NCBI GenBank assembly: GCA_026913215.1
Contig: JAPTYK010000001.1
Coordinates: forward strand, 4,092,001-4,156,000
Length of the DNA stretch: 64,000 nucleotides
Source: Streptomyces diastatochromogenes
GTDB lineage: Bacteria > Actinomycetota > Actinomycetes > Streptomycetales > Streptomycetaceae
Reading direction: 5' to 3'
Notes under the pieces: generated by a model
What the model was told of the DNA's origin: nothing
The model's database searches: none
What the model saw: the letters and a program-made list of their open reading frames with translations, nothing else
In this document: positions 1-10,283 of the stretch, piece by piece
Position numbering within the stretch: position 1 is the first letter of the stretch
Layout: every line of letters starts with the position of its first letter
Program-made: the position numbers and the translations under genes

Positions 1-1171
1 AGATGCGAGCGCCAGCGAATCAGTTCGATTGGGCGCGTATGCCTCCCTGATGTGGATCGAGGAGAGGGAGGCAAGCGCACGGGCCGTCAGTTCCTGCGCC
101 AGGCGGCGGCTTTCGGGGTGGGCGGTGAGCGCCGACTCCAGGAGGCCCGCCAGGCCCGAGGCGGCCTTCGGGTGGCTGCGGAGGATCCGTACGGGTTCGT
201 GGGCGCCCGCGCCCTGGGCCCAGCGGTGGACCTGGCGGAAGGGGCGGCCGTCGATGGCGGCGGCGTGCAGCCAGCAGCGCAGGAGCGTCTCGGCGGTGTC
301 GGCGGTGGCCGCGTCGAGGCGGGAGTGCGGGCGTACGGGGGCGAGCAGGGCGGCCGCGCGTTCCTGTGCCACGCGGGGTCCTCGCAGTGCTCGGACGGTG
401 ACCAGTGGAGCCGGGCGGGGTGTCGCAGAGGTGGCCGGGGTCGTGGACGAGGACGGGGCCGAGTTTGCCGCGGGCGTCCTTCGTGGAGGACCAGACGGCG
501 GGGTCGGAGGTGACGACCAGGACCGGGCCCTCCGCGTCCAGGATCCCCTGCACGGCGGCGGGATGGCGGGTGTCCGGGGGGCCGTAGAGGGTGTGGTGGG
601 GTGAGGTGGGGTGGGGAGTGGTTATGGGGGCTGTTGCTTCTGTTGCTTTTGTTGCCGGGGTCGGGTTCTGGGCCGGGTTCTGGGGCTGTTCCTCCGCTGG
701 GCGGCGTGGGGGCGGGGGTGTGGTGGGTTCCTCCCGTACCTCCTCCCGTACCTCTGTCCGTACCTCTGTCCGTACTTCCGTGTCCTTGTGTGCCGGAGCC
801 GGCGCGTACGTGCCCGACTTTCGGTTCGCGCGGACCGCGCGCCAGCGGGCCAGGGTGCCGAGGGTGAAGACGGCGAGGACGATCAGGACCATGGCCTCGC
901 CGATGAGCAGGCCCCAGAAGAGGCCGTAGCCGGAGAGGGTTTCGGGTGGGGTGGCGGGCCAGGCGGTGGGGAGGTCGGTGGGGGCCGTGGCGAGGGAGCG
1001 CAGGGCGAGGGGGGTGCGGGTGAAGGTGACGCCGGCCGGCCAGGCGCCGTGGGCGAGGAGGCCGGCCAGGCCGGTCGCCGTCCAGACGAGGAGGGCGAGG
1101 CCGAGGATCAGGGCGAACAGTCCGACGACGAAGCCGTCGGAGACGCCGCCCTGCCTCTTCTGCTCGGTCAC
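1..1171 (-). CDS. VirD4/TraD-like type IV secretion membrane protein (partial, frameshifted)
   Basis: A protein starting at GTG 1171 with two membrane segments at about residues 14-36 and 83-105, then a charged, proline-rich linker to about residue 195. The following block (LVVTSDPAVW, LGPVLVHDPG, then LHWSP) resembles the nucleotide-proximal region of VirD4/TraG coupling proteins, where a DPKG strand precedes a WNPL turn. I see no GxxxxGKS/T P-loop in the visible part. The frame breaks near 416 and again near 382; adding one base at each restores a continuous protein that still runs off the left edge (asn-arg-thr-asp-ser-leu-ala), so the C-terminus is missing. It is the last gene of a minus-strand run that also encodes VirB4-, VirB6- and VirB8-like proteins. 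In S. coelicolor the equivalent cluster (SCO4126-4131, cmdA-F) affects differentiation. The exact biochemical role is inferred. Confidence 0.7.
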
Positions 1172-1172
1172 G

Positions 1173-2566
1173 TCACGCCACCGTCGACTGTGAAGTGCCG
1201 TTCATCTGCTGCTCGATGAGGATCGCGCGCTGTTCGGTCTCCCACTCCAGTTCCGGGTCGGTGGCGGAGGACTCCGTCATGGCGCGGTCGGTGTAGACGA
1301 GGGGCGTTCCTTCTCGGTGATGAGGTGTTTGACCACCTGGACGTTGCCGTTGACGTCCCAGACGGCGATGCCGGGGGTGAGGGTGGGGATGATCTCGACG
1401 GCCCAGCGGGGCAGGCCGAGGACCCGGCCGGTGTTGCGTGCCTCGTCGGCTTTCTGGGCGTAGATGGTGCGGGTGGAGGCCATCTTGAGGATCGCCGCGG
1501 CTTCCTTGGCGGCTGCTCCGTCGACGACGTCGGAGAGGTGGTGGACGACGGCGACGAAGGAGAGGCCGAGGCGGCGGCCGAACTTCAGGAGGCGCTGGAA
1601 CAGCTGGGCGACGAAGGGGCTGTTGATGATGTGCCAGGCCTCCTCGACGAGGAAGATGCGCTTCTTCCGGTCGGGGCGGATCCAGGTGTGTTCCAGCCAG
1701 ACGCCGACGATCGCCATGAGGATGGGCATGGCGATGGAGTTGCGGTCGATGTGGGACAGGTCGAAGACGATGAGGGGGGCGTCGAGGTCGATGCCGACCG
1801 TGGTGGGGCCGTCGAACATGCCGCGGAGGTCGCCGTCGACGAGGCGGTCGAGGACGAGGGCGACGTCCAGGCCCCAGGCCCGTACGTCGTCTATGTCGAC
1901 GTTCATCGCCTCGGCGGATTCGGCCTCGGGGTGGCGGAGGCGTTCGACGATGTCGGTGAGGATCGGCTGCCGGTCGGTGGTGTGCTCGGTGACGTACGCG
2001 TGGGCGACCTTGAGGGCGAAGCCGGAGCGCTCGTCGAGGCCGTGGCCCATGGCGACTTCGATGATGGTGCGGAGCAGCGCGAGCTGGCCCGTGGTGGTGA
2101 TGGAGGGGTCGAGGGGGTTGAGGCGGATCCCGGAGTCGTTGGCGACCATGGGGTCCAGGCGGATGGGGGTTATCCCCAGCTCCTGGGCGATGAGGTTCCA
2201 TTCGCCGACGCCGTCCTCGCCCTGGGCGTCGAGGACGACGACCTGCCGGTCGCGGAAGCGGAGCTGGCGGAGGACGTAGGTCTTCTCCAGGGCCGACTTG
2301 CCGTTGCCGGATTCGCCGAGGACCAGCCAGTGGGGGGCGGGGAGCTGCTGCCCGTACAGCTGGAAGGGGTCGTAGATGTAGCCCTTGCCGCTGTAGACCT
2401 CGCGGCCGATGATGACGCCGGAGTCGCCGAGGCCGGGCGCGGCGGTCGGCAGGTAGACGGCCTGGGCCTGCCCGGTGGAGGTGCGGACGGGCAGGCGGGT
2501 CGTCTCCACCTTCCCGAAGAGGAAGGAGGTGAAGGCGTCGGTGAGGACGGACAGCGGATCTCGCAT
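1173..2566 (-). CDS. VirB4-like secretion ATPase
   Basis: Predicted cytoplasmic ATPase that would power the type IV secretion-like machine encoded here. A P-loop, GESGNGKSA, lies at about residue 85, and a Walker B-type strand, RIFLVEEAW, at about residue 300; this arrangement is typical of VirB4/TraC ATPases. The start is ATG 2566, preceded by AAGGGG. Near 1305 the frame shifts by one base, and the true C-terminus (GTPLVYTDRA to MNGTSQSTVA) lies in the next frame, giving about 464 residues. It is the strongest ATPase in the cluster and sits between the SCO6880-like gene and the VirD4-like gene with almost no gap, so the genes are probably co-transcribed. Family assignment is good; substrate unknown. 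Confidence 0.82.
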
Positions 2567-2586
2567 GGGTCTGTGCCCCTTCGGCC

Positions 2587-4138
2587 TTAGCGGCGGATGC
2601 CGGTCGCGAACGGCAGGGTGTTCACAAAGGCCCGGTGGTGCTCGCGGTCGCACCACTCCAGCTTCAGGTACGACTTGCCGGCGGAGGCCCTGATCGTGCG
2701 CTTGTCCCGGGCGAGGGCCTCGGGCGAACGCGACGACACCGTGATGTACCCGACGAGGTTGACTCCTGCCGCGCCGCTGGCGAGATCTTCACCCCGCTGG
2801 TCGAGCCGGCCGTGGGCGGCGATGTCGCGGGGGTCGACGGTGCGGTTCATCTTGGCGGCGCGGCTGGCGTCGGCCTCGTCGTTGGTCTTCTCGGTGAGCA
2901 TGCGCTCGATGGCGACCTCGGTGGGCTCCAGGTCCATGGTGACGGCGACCGTGCGGATGACGTCGGGGGTGTGGACGAGGAGCGGGGCGAGGAAGTTGAC
3001 GCCGACGGGGGTCATCGGCCATTCCTTCACCCAGGCGGTGGCGTGGCACCAGGGGGCGCGGGTGGAGGACTCGCGGGTCTTGGCCTGGAGGTAGGTCGGT
3101 TCCATCGCGTCGAGTTCGGCGGGCCAAGCGTTTCGTTTCGTCATGGCCTGGATGTGGTCGATGGGGTGGTCCGGGTCGTACATGGAGTGCACGAGGGAGG
3201 ACAGCCGGGACTGGCCGAGGGGCTGGCGGACGCGGATGTCGGCTTCGGCGAGGCGGGCGCAGATGTCGGTGAGTTCGCGGGCCATGACGACGGCGATGCC
3301 GGCGTCGCGGTCGAGCTTGCGGGCGCCGGAGGCGTGGCGGGCGGCGCGGGCCATGGCGTTGGCCTCGGCGGCGAGCTCGCGGGTGTAGTGCATGCAGGCG
3401 ACGAGGTAGGCGCGGTGCTGCTCGCTGGAGGTGGAGACCATGGACTGGAGCTGGTCGTAGGACTCCTGGAGCCAGGCGGGGGCCTGGGTGTCTCCGCGCT
3501 GGGCGACGTCCTTGGCGTGGGCGTCGGGGTCGGCGGGGAGGGTGCGGGCGAGCATCTGGAGGCGGGTGACGAAGCCGTCTCCGTTGGCGACGTGCTTGAG
3601 GAGGGTGCCGAAGCGGTCGACGAGGGCTTCCTGGTCCTCGCTGTCGCGCAGGCCGACGCCGGGGCCCTCGATCTCGATGGCGGCGGTGACGGTGCGGCGG
3701 TCGGCGTGGAGGAGGACGGCGATCTCGTCGGGGCCGAAGGGGGCGGAGAGCCAGCCGACGTGGCCGATGCCGGGGGCGGGCCGACCTCGACCTCGCGGCC
3801 GTCGAGGCGGGTGCCGGCCTCGGAGGCGACGGAGCGGTAGGCGGTGCCGCGCTTGAGCATCCGCTTGTAGCTGCGGTTGATCTCGAACCACTTGTAGAAG
3901 GTGCGGTGCTTGTACGGGAGGTACACGGCGGCGATCGCGAGCATGGGCAGGCCCGCGAGGAGCGCGATCCGCAGGGGAGGGCGGGGACGAGGAGTCCGCT
4001 CATCATGCCGAGGAAGGCGCCGACGATGATCAGGGCGATCTCGCCGGTCTCGCGGTTCTTGCCGACGATCGCGTTGGGCCGGGCGCGGCCGACGAGATAC
4101 GTGCGGCGGGGCGCGACCGGCTGGGACTGGGTCGTCAA
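2587..4138 (-). CDS. SCO6880-family protein (PrgI/VirB3-like N-terminus)
   Basis: About 517 residues after repair. The N-terminus has two adjacent membrane segments (around ALIIVGAFLGMMSGLL and ALLAGLPMLAIAAVYL) followed by HRTFYKWFEINRSYKR, an arrangement like VirB3/PrgI proteins that dock the VirB4 ATPase. The long remainder is soluble, with no motif I recognise, and belongs to the actinobacterial SCO6880 family. The start is probably TTG 4138, which overlaps the stop of the upstream gene (TTGA), implying translational coupling. Two single-base losses, near 3975 and 3781, split it into three frames. Gene order (directly upstream of the VirB4-like gene) supports a docking role, which is inference. 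Confidence 0.75.
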
Positions 4139-5452
4139 CGCCCTGCACCTCCAGAGTTCTTGCGGTTGCTGTGCGGGGTACCCGCGGTGGGACTGCTGCT
4201 GCGGGGCGGGGCGTGGAGCCGCCGGTGCCGGTGCTTCCGGCTCCGCCGCGGCTGCTGTGGGCGGCCATGCCGCCGGAGACGGCGTTGGCGGGGCGGGGGG
4301 CGGAGGACTGGGTGCCGCCGCCTCCGCCGCTGTCGCGGGTGCTGTGGGTCTTGATGCCCTGGGAGACGAGGGAGGCGGGGGAGGAGATGACGGCGGCGGC
4401 CGCGTTCTCGCCGGCGCGGTGGAGGCGGTTGTTGCGGGAGGCGGCGATCTCGTCGCCGAAGCCGGGGACGAAGCGGTAGATCATCGCGGAGGCGAAGATG
4501 GCCAGGAGGATGATCGAGAGGCCGGAGACGACGGCGGAGACGGAGTCGGGGCCGGTGCCGGAGGAGAGGGCGCCGGCGAGGCCGAGGACGATCACGATGA
4601 CCGGTTTGACCAGGATGATCGCGATCATGATGCCGGCCCAGCGGCGGACGTGGCCCCACATGTTCTTGTCGACGAGGCCGGAGTAGACGACGACGCCGAG
4701 GAGGGCGCCGACGTACAGCAGGACGGCGCGGAGGAACAGTTCCAGGTAGAGCACGCCGGCGGCGATCACGGTCACCAGGGACACGATGATCAGCATGATG
4801 GGGCCGCCGCCGATGCTGTCGCCCTTCTGGAGGGCCTGTTTGAAGCTGCCGAAGAAGATGTCGGTCTGCTGGCCGGTGCCGGAGGCGATGACTTCGGTGA
4901 TGGCGTCGGTGGCGTTGACGACGGTGTAGAGGATCAGGGGCGTGAACGCGGAGGCGAGGACCGTCAGCCAGAGGAAGCCGATGGCTTCGGAGAGGGCCGT
5001 GGTGAGGGGGACGCCGCGGACGGCCCGCTTGGCGACGGCGAGGAGCCAGAGGAGGAGGGTGAGGAAGGTGGCGGCGGCGAAGACGATGGCGTAGCGGCCG
5101 AGGAACTGCATGTTGGTGAAGTCGACGTCGGCGGTTTCCTTGACCGCCTTGGAGAGGACGTCGATGACTTTGATGGCGGCGTCGGCGAAGCCGCGGGCGA
5201 GGGAGGAGAGGGGGTCGAGGGCGGAGGTGGGGTCGGTGACGGGCGCCTTGTCGGCGCCGCCTCCGGCTCGGCCGTTCTCGCAGTAGTCGCGTGCGGGGCC
5301 GCGGATCAGGTCGCAGGGGTTGTTGCTGCTGCTGGGGCTCGGTGGGGAGTGGGCGCGGCGAGGGCGCGGCCGGCGAAGAGCACGACGGCCGTCTGGGCCG
5401 CGCCGAGCGCGGCGGCGATCCTGGTGCCGCGCGTGAGGCGCTTACCGGGCAT
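4135..5452 (-). CDS. VirB6/TrbL-like polytopic membrane protein
   Basis: About 439 residues after repair. A signal-like N-terminus (AAALGAAQTAVVLFAGRALA) is followed by a short exported region with a cysteine pair (NPCDLIRGPARDYCENG), then five to six strong membrane segments between about residues 110 and 330, and a Gly/Ser/Pro-rich tail. This is the layout of VirB6/TrbL channel components of Gram-positive type IV systems. The start ATG 5452 lies inside the 3' end of the preceding gene (11 bp overlap). The frame breaks near 5345 and 4206, both in C-rich runs, and the repaired tail ends SGGAGR at 4135. It probably forms the inner-membrane pore of the machine. Confidence 0.75.
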
Positions 5453-6276
5453 AGGTGAAGCCTCCGAACTGACCGACCGCGTCGCTCATCTCCTGTGCCG
5501 TGGAGGCCCGCTGGTCCCGTGCGACGGGGACCGGGCCGTCCTTCTGGCTGAACCCGGTGACCTTCCAGTCGCCGTCGACCCACTGCAGTTCGTACGAGCC
5601 GGTGTACCAGGCCTCGGAAGCGGGGTTCTTGGAGCCCTCTCCGGCCATTCCGAAGAGGGACGAGTACCAGACCGACACCGTGGCCTTGTCGTCCGTGTAG
5701 CTCTCGACCTTCGATCCCACGGGGACGGTGCGGGAGATGAACGTCATGCCCTGGGGGGCGGTGCCGTCCCCCTTGAGGCCGATCCGGCTGAGGAAGCCCT
5801 GGTCGGCGTAGACCTTGTCGAGGTCGTCCTGGCGTGCGGCGGCGACGGCGGGCGCGTAGACGGTGTGGACGATCTCGGCCCGTGTCGAGTTCGAGAACAT
5901 CTCCGCCGACCCCAGCGCCACCGCGTAGTTCGTCGCCGCGCTCTGGGCCCCCTGGTCGTCGTGGGCGTAGCCCGTGGGGATGGTGCCGGTGCGGGTGGTG
6001 ACGGGGCGGGTGCCGGTGGGGGGTGGGGGAGGTGGGGTGGGGGTGTCGGAGCGGGGGGAGGAGGCGTCGGCAGGGGGGGTGCCGCCGCGGTTGGCGAAGG
6101 CGAGGGCGGCGACGAGGAGGACCACCACGCCGACGACCGTGAGGAGGATCGGGAGCTGCGGACGGGGCGGCGGGCGCCGCCGTAGACGTCGCCGCTGTTG
6201 CCCTCGGGCAGGCGGGTCGGGTCTGGCCCGAGCCGCCCACGCCGCCGAAGCTGTCGTGCTCGTCGCCGGGACTCAT
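5442..6276 (-). CDS. VirB8/TcpC-like conjugal transfer protein
   Basis: About 278 residues after repair. A short cytoplasmic N-terminus (MSPGDEHDSFGGVGG) leads to one membrane segment (ILLTVVGVVVLLVAALAFA), a proline/threonine linker and an exported domain of about 170 residues resembling the NTF2-like fold of VirB8/TcpC. It has the usual tryptophan-rich end (WYTGSYELQWVDGDWKV). VirB8-like proteins assemble the channel on the outer face of the membrane. Two missing bases, near 6215 and 6165, disrupt the N-terminal third. It overlaps the downstream VirB6-like gene, consistent with one operon. The VirB8 label rests on topology and context, not on a diagnostic motif. Confidence 0.7.
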
Positions 6277-6374
6277 GCCGGGTACGCCCCCTCACTCGTT
6301 CGCGGGTACGGCCGTGCTTCAACATGACTGGGCATCAGGAACGCATTCTCAGGAGGGTCGGGTCCGAGGGGAGA

Positions 6375-6692
6375 TCAGACGGCCATCCCGTACACGATGG
6401 TGAAGAGCGTCCCCAGCGATCCGATGATGAAGACGCCGGTCAGGCCGGCGACGATCAGGCCCTTGCCCTGTTCCGCGCTGAAGGTGTCCCGGAGGGCGGT
6501 CGCGCCGATGCGCTGCTTGGCCGCTCCCCAGATGGCGATGCCGAGGCAGAGCAGGATGGCCACGGCCATCACGACCTCGATCATCACCTTGGCCTCGTTG
6601 CCCAGGCTCCCGAAAGGACCCCAGTTGGGGGCGATTCCACCGATGATGGTGGTGATGTCGCCCTTGTCGGCCGCCAGGTACATATAACTCAC
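6375..6692 (-). CDS. VirB2-like small two-helix membrane protein
   Basis: A 105-residue protein starting at GTG 6692. It has two hydrophobic helices (about residues 37-58 and 80-103) separated by a short basic loop (AAKQRIGATALRDTF). This is the size and topology of VirB2-type pilin-like subunits and of small membrane proteins that open Gram-positive transfer operons. It is the first gene of the minus-strand cluster and lies beside the divergent wall hydrolase. No cleavable signal peptide is obvious. The function is inferred from topology and position only. Confidence 0.72.
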   Translation of the reverse strand: MSYMYLAADKGDITTIIGGIAPNWGPFGSLGNEAKVMIEVVMAVAILLCLGIAIWGAAKQRIGATALRDTFSAEQGKGLIVAGLTGVFIIGSLGTLFTIVYGMAV

Positions 6693-7001
6693 CGCCCCTG
6701 TTGGGTACTTGGTCGCCCCTGCCGGACGGCATGGGTCATCGCCCTATCTTCGCTGATGAAACCGCTCACGTGTGACGGCTTGGCGGCTCTCTTTACCCGA
6801 TCCCCGCACACTTGACCGATCTGACCGTCTTGACCTGCGGTGGTGTGGCCGGTTTCCATGCGAAGAAGCGTATGGTCACTCTGTGTATCACGGAGAGTGA
6901 CTCCGGGCAATGATTGTCGTTGTTGCACTCTTGGGGCCGCGTCGGGAGCGACCTAGACTGGCGGCCCTGGCGTACTGCCATGAGCCGAGGGGTGGTTGAC
7001 G
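6693..7001. promoter_or_regulatory. divergent intergenic region between secretion-like operon and wall hydrolase
   Basis: About 300 bp with no credible gene, separating the two arms of the secretion-like locus. On the plus strand TAGACT at 6954-6959 could be the -10 of the hydrolase promoter; the -35 side is weak (TTGGGG, 17 bp upstream). I could not choose a promoter for the minus-strand operon. Confidence 0.4.
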
Positions 7002-8027
7002 GTGCGTAGGGCGGGCAAGGCGTGGCTGGTGGCCGGCGGGGGCCTGGGGGTCTGTCTCGCGTTCGTCGCCATGCTCGTGGTGGGCACGTACTCCGCGGCG
7101 GCCGGGATCGCGGGCGGCACGGCCGGCAAGAACGGTTCGGTGGGCCTCGCGAAGGGCGCCGTCCCGGCCCTCTACCAGGGGCTCGTGCAGCAGTGGGGGA
7201 ACCTGTGCCCCGCCATCAACCCGGCGCTGCTCGCCGCGCAGCTGTACCAGGAGAGCGGCTGGAACCCGCAGGCCGTCTCCTCGGCCGACGCCCGCGGCAT
7301 CGCCCAGTTCATCCCCGGCACCTGGGCCGGGCACGGCATCGACGGGGACGGGGACGGGGACCGGGACATCTGGGACCCGAAGGACGCCATCCCGTCGGCC
7401 GCCTCGTACGACTGCGAGCTCGCCCGTTACGTGAAGGACGTGCCCGGGGACCCGGCGAGCAACATGCTGGCCGCGTACAACGCGGGCGCGTACCGGGTGA
7501 TCAAGCACGGCGGGGTGCCGCCCATCAGCGAGACGCAGAACTACGTCCGCATCATCCGGTCCCTGGAGAAGAGCTTCGCCCGGCCGGTGGGCCGCGTCGC
7601 GCCCTCGCAGCAGGCCGCGGCCGCCATCACCTACGCGCAGGAGAAGCTGGGGACCCCGTACCTCTGGGGCGGTACGGGCACGGCCGCGGAGGGCGGGCGG
7701 TTCGACTGCTCCGGGCTCACCCAGGCCGCGTACGACAGCGTCGGCGTGACCCTGCCGCGCGTCGCCAACGACCAGTACAACGCCGGTCCGCACCCGAGCC
7801 GGAACGAGCTGCTGCCGGGCGACCTCGTCTTCTTCTCGGACGACCTGACCAACTCCCGGGCCATCCGGCACGTCGGCATCTACGTCGGCGGCGGCTACAT
7901 GATCGACGCTCCGCGCACCGGGGCGGTGATCCGCTTCGACCGGATCGACACCCCGGACTACTTCGGGGCCACCCGGGTCACCAAGGAGGGCGCGGCGGCG
8001 CTGCCCACCCGTCTTCCGCAGGCGTGA
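7002..8027 (+). CDS. lytic transglycosylase-NlpC/P60 wall hydrolase (VirB1-like)
   Basis: A secreted two-domain peptidoglycan hydrolase of about 341 residues. After an N-terminal membrane/signal segment comes a lysozyme-like transglycosylase domain (about residues 55-185) with the catalytic glutamate in YQESGWNP, then GIAQFIPGTW and the AAYNAG motif. A C-terminal NlpC/P60 endopeptidase domain (about 205-330) has the nucleophile in FDCSGLTQ and a catalytic histidine in IRHVGIYVG. An aspartate-rich run (GDGDGDRD) lies inside the transglycosylase domain. GTG 7002 is preferred because GAGGGG at 6987-6992 is 9 bases upstream; TTG 6996 is the alternative. Its divergent position beside the VirB-like genes suggests it opens the cell wall for the machine, as VirB1 does elsewhere. 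Confidence 0.9.
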   Translation: MRRAGKAWLVAGGGLGVCLAFVAMLVVGTYSAAAGIAGGTAGKNGSVGLAKGAVPALYQGLVQQWGNLCPAINPALLAAQLYQESGWNPQAVSSADARGIAQFIPGTWAGHGIDGDGDGDRDIWDPKDAIPSAASYDCELARYVKDVPGDPASNMLAAYNAGAYRVIKHGGVPPISETQNYVRIIRSLEKSFARPVGRVAPSQQAAAAITYAQEKLGTPYLWGGTGTAAEGGRFDCSGLTQAAYDSVGVTLPRVANDQYNAGPHPSRNELLPGDLVFFSDDLTNSRAIRHVGIYVGGGYMIDAPRTGAVIRFDRIDTPDYFGATRVTKEGAAALPTRLPQA

Positions 8028-8249
8028 GGGAAGAGACGGGCCGTCGGGCCGCCTCCCGGGCGTATCGGGCATGGCTGGAACTCTCCGTCATGCACAGGCC
8101 CTGAGCTGCGGTGAACCGTCACTCTTCGATAACGTCGTCATGATCCACCGGAGAGAGCGGAACGTGCGCCTCAGGCGGTTCGTTCCCCGATCCGACCGCT
8201 CTGCCCACGGGGGTTGGAAACCAGACACGAGAGCAAGGGGCCGCAGCAG

Positions 8250-8970
8250 ATGGCTGGACTCGCATCGGACGCAGTGAACCCCGATGTCGGCCTGCTCTAC
8301 GACATCAACGGACTGGCCAAGGCCGCCCCGCCGTGGTTCGACCGCGTCATGGGGTTCGCCGGCGAGTACGGGATCGTGCTCGCGATGGTCCTCGTCGTGC
8401 TCTGGTGCTGGTGGAGCGTCCGCAGGCGCGGCACTCCCGGTGACTCCGTCTCGGCCGTCGCCGGGCTCGTCTGGGCCCCGCTGGCCGCCGGCATCGCCCT
8501 GCTCGTCAACATCCCCATTCGTGACTTCGTCGAGCGGCCCAGACCCTTCAAGGACCATCAGGGCCTTGAGGTCCTCGTCGGCGGGAAGACCGACTTCTCG
8601 TTCGTCAGCGACCACGCCACCCTCGCGATGGCGCTCGGCGTCGGCCTCTTCGTCGCCAACCGCCGGTTCGGCCTCGCCGCCATCGGCCTCGCCCTCGTCG
8701 AGGGCTTCGCGCGGGTCTACATGGGCGTCCACTATCCGACCGACGTGATCGGCGGCTTCGCCCTCGGCACGGCGGTGGCGCTGCTCCTCGCCCCGGTCGC
8801 GCTCGCCCTGCTCACGCCCGTCGTCTCCGCCGTCGCCCGCTCCGGCCGCGGCGCCCGCCTCGTCCGCTCCCGCCGCGCCGACGCGGCGCCCCGCCCGAGG
8901 CCGTCGACCTTCCCGAGCCCCGGCTCGGCGGACCCGCCCGGAGCACCGGGCGGAAGGACCTCGCCGCGTA
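8250..8970 (+). CDS. PAP2-family membrane phosphatase
   Basis: A membrane phosphatase that hydrolyses lipid or nucleotide phosphates. The three PAP2 signature regions are present: RDFVERPRPF, FVSDHATLAM (with SDH replacing the usual SGH), and ARVYMGVHYPTD, carrying the catalytic histidines. At least four membrane segments are visible. The start is ATG 8250 with AAGGGG nine bases upstream. The tail probably ends GKDLAA at 8970 if one G is restored near 8953; as given, the frame reads on to 9008. It is the first gene of the phosphate-related block and may help recover phosphate. Confidence 0.88.
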
Positions 8971-9037
8971 GGACGCGTAGGACGCGTAGTCCGGCGTGGT
9001 CCTCGTAGGCCGTGCGGGCCCGCGTAGGCCCGCGTCG

Positions 9038-9199
9038 TCAGGAAGGGTTCGCGCGGAGGTGTTCCGCCGCGTCCGTGCGGGCCTTGTCGCGGGATCTGCG
9101 GGCCGGGCCGGTCCAGCCGCAGCTGCACCGGGCCAGGGCGAACGAGCCGCGTTCCGTGGTGGTCGTCGTGTGGGGAGGCCTGCGCGTGCACCCCACCAC
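9038..9199 (-). CDS. small CxC conserved Streptomyces protein
   Basis: A short gene of about 53 residues starting at GTG 9199 or 9196. The core reads ERGSFALARCSCGWTGPARR followed by SRDKARTDAAEHLR, a basic, helix-like segment. The paired cysteines (CSC) followed by GW suggest a half zinc-ribbon or other metal-binding knuckle. I recall this pattern as a recurrent small Streptomyces protein, but its function is unknown to me. It lies in what would otherwise be an empty interval, between a PAP2 gene and a lipoprotein gene, on the opposite strand from both. Confidence 0.55.
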   Translation of the reverse strand: MVGCTRRPPHTTTTTERGSFALARCSCGWTGPARRSRDKARTDAAEHLRANPS

Positions 9200-9319
9200 C
9201 GTACTGCGCGTGACGGCACGCCTCGACCGTCGTTATGGGGATCGGGCGTCCCCGGGCCCGAGGGCCGGGGAAGGGCGGGTCCCGGGCAAACAGCGGTGAG
9301 GCGTTGGGGGTTGGCGGCG

Positions 9320-10159
9320 ATGGTGGTGCAGCGTTACGGGCGTCCGCACGGTGTCGGTCGCGGGGGGTTCGCCGTCACCGCCGTCCTGGTCGGCTCCCTC
9401 GTGGGGACCGTGGCGGTCACGGGCTGCGCCGCCCCGAGGACCCGAAGCCGGCGGCCGACCCCGCCCGCGCCGTACGGAACGCGGCGGACGTCCTCGCGAA
9501 GGCCGGCACCGCCAAGGCGAGCACCTCCATGGAGATGGCCGCCGGCGGGACCCGGGTCACCATCCGGGGCGAGGGCGGCTACGACTTCCGGCGCCGCACC
9601 GGACGCCTCCAGGTGATGCTGCCGAAGGACCCCGCCGGGGCGAGCGAGCACCGGCCGATCACCGAGCTCCTCACCCCGGCGCCCTCTACATGAAGAACCG
9701 GGGCGCCGGGGTCCCCGAAGACAAGTGGGTACGGGTGGACACCACGGCCCTCGACGACGGCAACCTCGTCACCAACGGCGCCACCGACCCCGCCGCCGCG
9801 GCCGAGCTGCTGCGCGGCGCCCGCGAGGTCGCCTACCTCGGCCAGGTCGACCTGGCAGGGGTGAAAGTCAGCCACTACCGGGGGTCGCCGACCTCGCGGG
9901 CGCCGCCCAGGCCGCCTCGCCGCAGCTGCGCGGGGCGCTCGCCGCGGCGGCGAAAGGGTTCACCAGGGACGCGGTCCCCTTCGACGCTTACCTCGACGCG
10001 GAGGGGCGGCTGCGGAAGGTGCGCCACCAGTTCAGCTTCCGCAACCAGGGCCGGACGGTCGCGGTCGCCTCGACGACCCTGCTGTACGGCTTCGGGGTGC
10101 CCGTCGAGGTGACGCTGCCGGACCGCCGCGACCTCTACGTCGGGAAGATCGAGACCTGA
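9320..10159 (+). CDS. lipoprotein of unknown function
   Basis: A secreted lipoprotein of about 280 residues. A hydrophobic signal (FAVTAVLVGSLVGTVAVTGC) ends in a lipobox cysteine. The mature part has repeated motifs such as TSMEMAAGGTRVTIRGEGGYD and WVRVDTTAL, and ends in a beta-rich segment (VPVEVTLPDRRDLYVGKIE). The pattern resembles LppX/LprG-type or LolA-like Streptomyces lipoproteins that bind lipid. Three single-base losses, near 9440, 9685 and 9885, split it; the reading frame steps back by one each time, as expected for missing bases. It is followed by a small conserved gene and by csoR on the other strand. Confidence 0.7.
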
Positions 10160-10283
10160 CCCGGCCCGGCGGCGGTACGGACCATCGGCAAATGGTCCGG
10201 ACGTGTCATGCGCGGCACGAGGTCCCCTCCCTACGCTGGGAGACCGCTGGGAGACCGACGCCGGCAGGAAGAGGTGGATGCGC

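Noticed and set aside
1..8027. An integrative conjugative element
   Set aside because: No relaxase, integrase, replication gene or att-like repeat is visible, and the gene order is that of the conserved chromosome.
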